Assembly: GCF_001297015.1 (NCBI RefSeq)
Contig: NZ_LIGE01000031.1
Coordinates: 62,001-126,000 of the forward strand
Origin: Pseudomonas sp. RIT-PI-r
GTDB lineage: Bacteria > Pseudomonadota > Gammaproteobacteria > Pseudomonadales > Pseudomonadaceae
DNA length: 64,000 nt
Direction of reading: 5' to 3'
Shown here: piece by piece, positions 60,076-64,000 of the stretch
Numbering within the stretch: the first letter of the stretch is position 1
Layout of the letters: every line of letters starts with the position of its first letter
The notes under the pieces: generated by a model
Seen by the model: the letters and a program-made list of their open reading frames with translations, nothing else
The model's database searches: none
What the model was told of the DNA's origin: nothing
Translations under genes and position numbers: made by a program

Positions 60076-62070
60076 ATGACTGCTGAAAAACCCTCAGAAT
60101 TAAACTACAACCCGCATATGCCACTGTCGCAGGCTTTGCTGTTGCCACGCATTGCCATCGAAAACACCATGCCGACCCTCGATGGCGGGCAGTTCGCGGT
60201 GAAGTCGATCGCCGGTCGTGAAGTAGTGGTTACCAGCAAGGTGTTCGCCGACGGCCACGACAAACTCGCGGTGCGCATCCGCTGGCGCGAGGAAGGCGAA
60301 GAGCAATGGCAAAGCGAAGTCATGGCCGATCAGGGCAATAATGGCTGGCAAGGCCAGTTCCGCCCTGAACAGCAGGGCCGCTACCTCTATTGCATCGAAG
60401 CGTGGATCGATCACTTCGCCAGTTTTCAGTACGAACTGGAGAAGAAACACAATGCCGCCGTCCCCGTTTCGCTGGAGTTGCAGGAAGGCCGGACCATGGT
60501 TCAGCAGGCCGCCGAACGCAGCGAGGGCCAGCTCAGCGAACAACTGGCGGCGTTGCACCACGAATTGTCCGGGTTGCTCGAAACCGAGCAGGTCGCGCTG
60601 TTTCTGCACTCGCGCAGTGCGCAATTGATGGCTGAGGCCGATCACCGCGCCTACTTGAGCGTCAGCGCCGAATTCCCCATGGACGTTGAGCGAGAACTGG
60701 CCGAGTTTGCCAGTTGGTATGAACTGTTTCCCCGCTCGATCACCGATGATCCCCGCCGTCATGGCACTTTCAATGACGTGCACGCGCGTCTGCCGATGAT
60801 TCAAGACATGGGCTTCGACGTGTTGTACTTCACGCCGATCCACCCGATCGGCCGCGCGCACCGCAAGGGCCGCAATAATTCCTTGACCGCCGGCCCGGAT
60901 GATCCAGGCAGCCCTTATGCCATCGGCAGCGAGGAGGGCGGTCACGAGGCGATCCACTCGCAACTCGGCACCCGCGAAGACTTCCGCCGACTGGTTGCCG
61001 CTGCTGCCGATCATGGTCTGGAAATCGCCCTCGATTTCGCCATCCAGTGTTCCCAGGATCACCCGTGGCTCAAGCAGCATCCGGGCTGGTTCAACTGGCG
61101 CCCGGACGGCACGATCAAATACGCAGAGAACCCGCCAAAAAAATACCAGGACATCGTCAACGTCGACTTCTACGCGCCGGACGCGATTCCGAGTCTGTGG
61201 GTCGAACTGCGCGACATCGTCATTGGCTGGGTCGAGGAGGGCGTGAAGATCTTTCGCGTCGACAATCCGCACACCAAACCGCTGCCGTTCTGGCAATGGC
61301 TGATTGCTGACGTTCGCGCGCTTTACCCCGAAGTGATCTTCCTCGCTGAAGCCTTCACTACGCCGGCGATGATGGCGCGCCTCGGTAAGGTTGGTTACAC
61401 CCAGAGTTACACCTATTTCACCTGGCGTAACAGCAAGGCTGAGCTGGCGACGTATTTCACCGAACTGAACGAATCGCCTTGGCGCGAATGCTACCGGCCG
61501 AATTTCTTCGTCAATACGCCGGACATCAACCCGGCATTCCTGCACGAATCCGGGCGCCCGGGGTTTCTGATTCGTGCGGCGCTGGCAACCATGGGTTCGG
61601 GCTTGTGGGGCATGTATTCCGGTTTTGAACTGTGCGAGTCGGCGCCGGTGCCGGGCAAGGAGGAATACCTCGACTCGGAGAAATACGAGATCCGCGTTCG
61701 CGACTTCACCGCGCCGGGCAACATCATTGCCGAGATCGCCCAGCTCAACCGCATCCGCCGGCAGAACCCGGCGCTGCACACGCATCTGGGCTTGAAGGTC
61801 TACAACGCCTGGAACGACAACATTCTGTATTTCGGCAAGCGCAGTTTTGACGGCAGCAATTTCATTCTGGTCGCGGTCAGCCTCGATCCGCATAACGTGC
61901 AGGAGGCGAACTTCGAACTGCCATTGTGGGAAATGGGCCTGCCCGATGACGCGACGACCCACGGCGAAGACTTGATGAACGGCCATCGCTGGGACTGGCA
62001 CGGCAAATACCAGTTCATGCGAATTGACCCGGCGTATCAGCCGTTCGGCATTTGGCGAATCACTGCCTGA
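60076..62070 (+). CDS. glgE: GlgE, alpha-1,4-glucan:maltose-1-phosphate maltosyltransferase
   Basis: 664 residues from ATG 60076 with AAGGAGAG 7 bases upstream; a frame from 59893 is not used. An N-terminal beta domain (about 10-125), a helical insert, then a GH13_3 catalytic barrel. FRVDNPHTKP carries the nucleophile (D396) and FLAEAFTTP the acid (E425), positions close to D394/E423 of Streptomyces GlgE. It extends alpha-1,4-glucan with maltose units from maltose-1-phosphate. treS follows after a REP, so both steps of the trehalose-to-glucan route are together. Confidence 0.95.
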   Translation: MTAEKPSELNYNPHMPLSQALLLPRIAIENTMPTLDGGQFAVKSIAGREVVVTSKVFADGHDKLAVRIRWREEGEEQWQSEVMADQGNNGWQGQFRPEQQGRYLYCIEAWIDHFASFQYELEKKHNAAVPVSLELQEGRTMVQQAAERSEGQLSEQLAALHHELSGLLETEQVALFLHSRSAQLMAEADHRAYLSVSAEFPMDVERELAEFASWYELFPRSITDDPRRHGTFNDVHARLPMIQDMGFDVLYFTPIHPIGRAHRKGRNNSLTAGPDDPGSPYAIGSEEGGHEAIHSQLGTREDFRRLVAAAADHGLEIALDFAIQCSQDHPWLKQHPGWFNWRPDGTIKYAENPPKKYQDIVNVDFYAPDAIPSLWVELRDIVIGWVEEGVKIFRVDNPHTKPLPFWQWLIADVRALYPEVIFLAEAFTTPAMMARLGKVGYTQSYTYFTWRNSKAELATYFTELNESPWRECYRPNFFVNTPDINPAFLHESGRPGFLIRAALATMGSGLWGMYSGFELCESAPVPGKEEYLDSEKYEIRVRDFTAPGNIIAEIAQLNRIRRQNPALHTHLGLKVYNAWNDNILYFGKRSFDGSNFILVAVSLDPHNVQEANFELPLWEMGLPDDATTHGEDLMNGHRWDWHGKYQFMRIDPAYQPFGIWRITA

Positions 62071-62082
62071 ACACAGAACCAT

Positions 62083-62172
62083 TGTAAGAGTGAGCCTGCT
62101 CGCGATAGCAATCTTGCAGGCGACAACTCTACTGAATATGAAACCGCTATCGCGAGCAGGCTCACTCCTACA
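62083..62172. repeat. REP doublet (GAGCCTGCTCGCGA family)
   Basis: TGTAAGAGTGAGCCTGCTCGCGATAGC (one change) and an inverted GCTATCGCGAGCAGGCTCACTCCTACA between glgE and treS, where it could set different mRNA levels for the two genes. Confidence 0.9.
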
Positions 62173-62239
62173 GGTTGCTCAGCGTTTTCGAGCCAGATGA
62201 TCGGCTCACGGTTTATCCAGAATTCAACAGGAGTTTCAC

Positions 62240-64000
62240 ATGGCGAAGAAACCCAAGGCAGCCACCTTTATCAAAGACCCGCTCTGGTACAAGGACGCGG
62301 TGATCTATCAAGTCCACGTCAAATCGTTTTTCGACTCCAACAATGACGGGATCGGCGACTTTCCCGGCCTGATCGCCAAACTCGACTACATCGCCGACCT
62401 CGGCGTCAACACCATCTGGCTCCTGCCGTTCTACCCCTCGCCACGTCGCGACGACGGTTACGACATCGCCGAATACCGAGGCGTACACAGCGATTACGGG
62501 ACCATGGCCGATGCCAAGCGCTTTATCGCCGAGGCGCACAAGCGCGGTTTGCGAGTGATCACTGAACTGGTCATCAACCACACCTCCGACCAGCACCCGT
62601 GGTTCCAGCGTGCGCGCAAGGCCAAACCCGGCTCGGCGGCGCGGGACTTTTACGTGTGGTCGGATGACGATCAGAAATACGACGGCACGCGGATCATTTT
62701 TCTCGACACGGAGAAATCCAACTGGACCTGGGACCCGGTCGCGGGCCAGTACTTCTGGCACCGTTTCTATTCGCACCAACCCGATCTGAATTTCGACAAC
62801 CCGCAAGTGATGAAAGCCGTGCTCTCGGTGATGCGTTACTGGCTGGACATGGGCATCGACGGCCTGCGTCTCGACGCCATCCCTTACCTGATCGAGCGCG
62901 ACGGCACCAATAACGAAAATCTCCCCGAGACCCATGACGTCCTCAAGCAGATCCGTGCGGAAATCGACGCCAACTATCCCGACCGCATGCTGCTCGCTGA
63001 GGCCAACCAGTGGCCGGAAGACACTCAGCTGTACTTCGGTGACACCGATGCCGAAGGTCTAAACGGCGACGAATGCCACATGGCGTTTCACTTCCCGTTG
63101 ATGCCGCGCATGTACATGGCGTTGGCCCAGGAAGATCGCTTCCCGATCACCGACATTTTGCGCCAGACCCCGGAAATCCCCGCCAACTGCCAATGGGCGA
63201 TTTTCCTGCGTAACCACGATGAGCTGACGCTGGAGATGGTCACCGACAAAGAACGTGACTATCTATGGAATTACTACGCCGCTGACCGCCGTGCGCGGAT
63301 CAATCTCGGCATTCGCCGTCGCTTGGCACCGTTGATGGAGCGCGATCGCCGCCGCATCGAATTGCTCAACAGTCTGCTGCTGTCGATGCCCGGCACGCCG
63401 ACGTTGTATTACGGTGATGAAATCGGCATGGGTGACAACATCTACCTCGGCGACCGCGACGGTGTGCGTACGCCGATGCAATGGTCGATCGACCGCAACG
63501 GCGGCTTCTCCCGCGCCGATCCTGCGAGCCTGGTACTGCCGCCGATCATGGATCCGCAGTACGGTTATCTGTCGGTCAACGTCGAAACCCAGTCCGGCGA
63601 TCCGCATTCATTGCTCAACTGGACCCGACGCTTGCTCGCTGTGCGCAAACAGTCGAAAGCCTTTGGCCGTGGCACCTTGAAGATGCTCTCACCGAACAAC
63701 CGTCGCGTGCTGGCCTACACCCGCGAATTCACCGATGTCGATGGCAAACACGAAATCATCTTGTGCGTGGCCAACGTCTCGCGCAGTGCGCAAGCGGTGG
63801 AACTGGACCTGTCGGCCTACGTCGGCATGGTGCCGGTGGAGATGCTCGGCGGTAATGCCTTCCCGCCGATCGGTCAGTTGAATTTCCTCCTGACCCTGGC
63901 GCCGTACGGTTTCTACTGGTTTGCACTGGCCGCGGAAAACCAGATGCCGAGCTGGCACGTCGAACCGGCGCAGAGCCTGCCGGACTTCACCACGCTGGTG
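62240..64000 (+). CDS. treS: TreS, trehalose synthase/maltose glucosyltransferase (5' part)
   Basis: 587 residues are in the window; the frame is open to the last base. ATG 62240 has CAGGAG upstream. A GH13 barrel with YQVHVKSFFDSNNDGIGDF, GLRLDAIPYL (nucleophile D212), LLAEANQWPED (acid E254) and LRNHDELTLEM (D327). It interconverts trehalose and maltose. Pseudomonas TreS is commonly fused to a C-terminal maltokinase, which would lie past 64000 and supply maltose-1-phosphate to GlgE; this cannot be seen here. Confidence 0.93.
   Translation, partial: MAKKPKAATFIKDPLWYKDAVIYQVHVKSFFDSNNDGIGDFPGLIAKLDYIADLGVNTIWLLPFYPSPRRDDGYDIAEYRGVHSDYGTMADAKRFIAEAHKRGLRVITELVINHTSDQHPWFQRARKAKPGSAARDFYVWSDDDQKYDGTRIIFLDTEKSNWTWDPVAGQYFWHRFYSHQPDLNFDNPQVMKAVLSVMRYWLDMGIDGLRLDAIPYLIERDGTNNENLPETHDVLKQIRAEIDANYPDRMLLAEANQWPEDTQLYFGDTDAEGLNGDECHMAFHFPLMPRMYMALAQEDRFPITDILRQTPEIPANCQWAIFLRNHDELTLEMVTDKERDYLWNYYAADRRARINLGIRRRLAPLMERDRRRIELLNSLLLSMPGTPTLYYGDEIGMGDNIYLGDRDGVRTPMQWSIDRNGGFSRADPASLVLPPIMDPQYGYLSVNVETQSGDPHSLLNWTRRLLAVRKQSKAFGRGTLKMLSPNNRRVLAYTREFTDVDGKHEIILCVANVSRSAQAVELDLSAYVGMVPVEMLGGNAFPPIGQLNFLLTLAPYGFYWFALAAENQMPSWHVEPAQSLPDFTTLV

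Overview
The window is chromosomal DNA of a fluorescent Pseudomonas, most likely the P. fluorescens/P. koreensis complex. The evidence is high-GC coding with strong codon bias, a dense set of REP-type repeats with the cores GAGCCTGCTCGCGA, CTGGCAAGCCAGCTCCCAC and CCCACGCTCCGCGTGGGA, and Pseudomonas gene sets (MuxABC-OpmB efflux, orphan CcoN with CcoQ-like partner, GlgE/TreS). I see no rRNA, tRNA, CRISPR array, prophage or intact insertion sequence.

Layout. 2-2211: end of a D-arabinono-lactone-oxidase-type flavoprotein and a DSD1-type PLP enzyme. 2473-11522: a nine-gene, tightly spaced operon: an antitoxin-like/IS5 N-domain fusion, a TpsB (FhaC/ShlB) barrel, a DUF2341-LamG-ExbB fusion, ExbD, TonB, a porin, a coiled-coil periplasmic protein, a YbjN-like protein and a parvulin isomerase. 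It has no TonB-dependent receptor and no TpsA, and is the best candidate here for an undescribed envelope system. 11680-14735: a LysR-type regulator, a GNAT enzyme, an Asp/Glu racemase and a hypothetical protein. 14876-19029: orphan ccoN/ccoQ-like genes divergent from a siroheme sulfite/nitrite reductase plus DUF934. 19263-29271: a membrane protein, an octaheme cytochrome with TPRs, a DUF3313 lipoprotein, a DUF3829 protein with a J-domain membrane protein, and an MFS/spermidine-synthase fusion.

29458-40625 (minus strand): eleven co-directional genes reading two outer-membrane barrels and a small secreted protein, then MoxR, DUF58, DUF4381, BatA, BatB, BatD, a HAD phosphatase and a periplasmic arylsulfatase, closed by a terminator. 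40955-42536: a cold-shock-like small protein, a YciI protein and thiol peroxidase. 42712-51836: muxABC-opmB. 52185-58939: an MHYT-GGDEF-EAL protein, an SDR, a MocR regulator, an orphan ccoG and a small protein. 59063-64000: an MgtC-like protein, a Pro-rich miniprotein, and glgE plus the start of treS (alpha-glucan from trehalose/maltose).

The most striking sequence-level observations concern REP elements inside translated regions: a 90-bp REP doublet inserted in frame within the DUF4381 gene, another at the batD start, and one between muxB and muxC that forms a 49-codon ORF linking the two genes by ATGA overlaps at both ends. A 288-bp tandem duplication also carries an orphan copy of the last 22 or so codons of the octaheme cytochrome gene. 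All functions are assigned by reading the translations; no database search was run.
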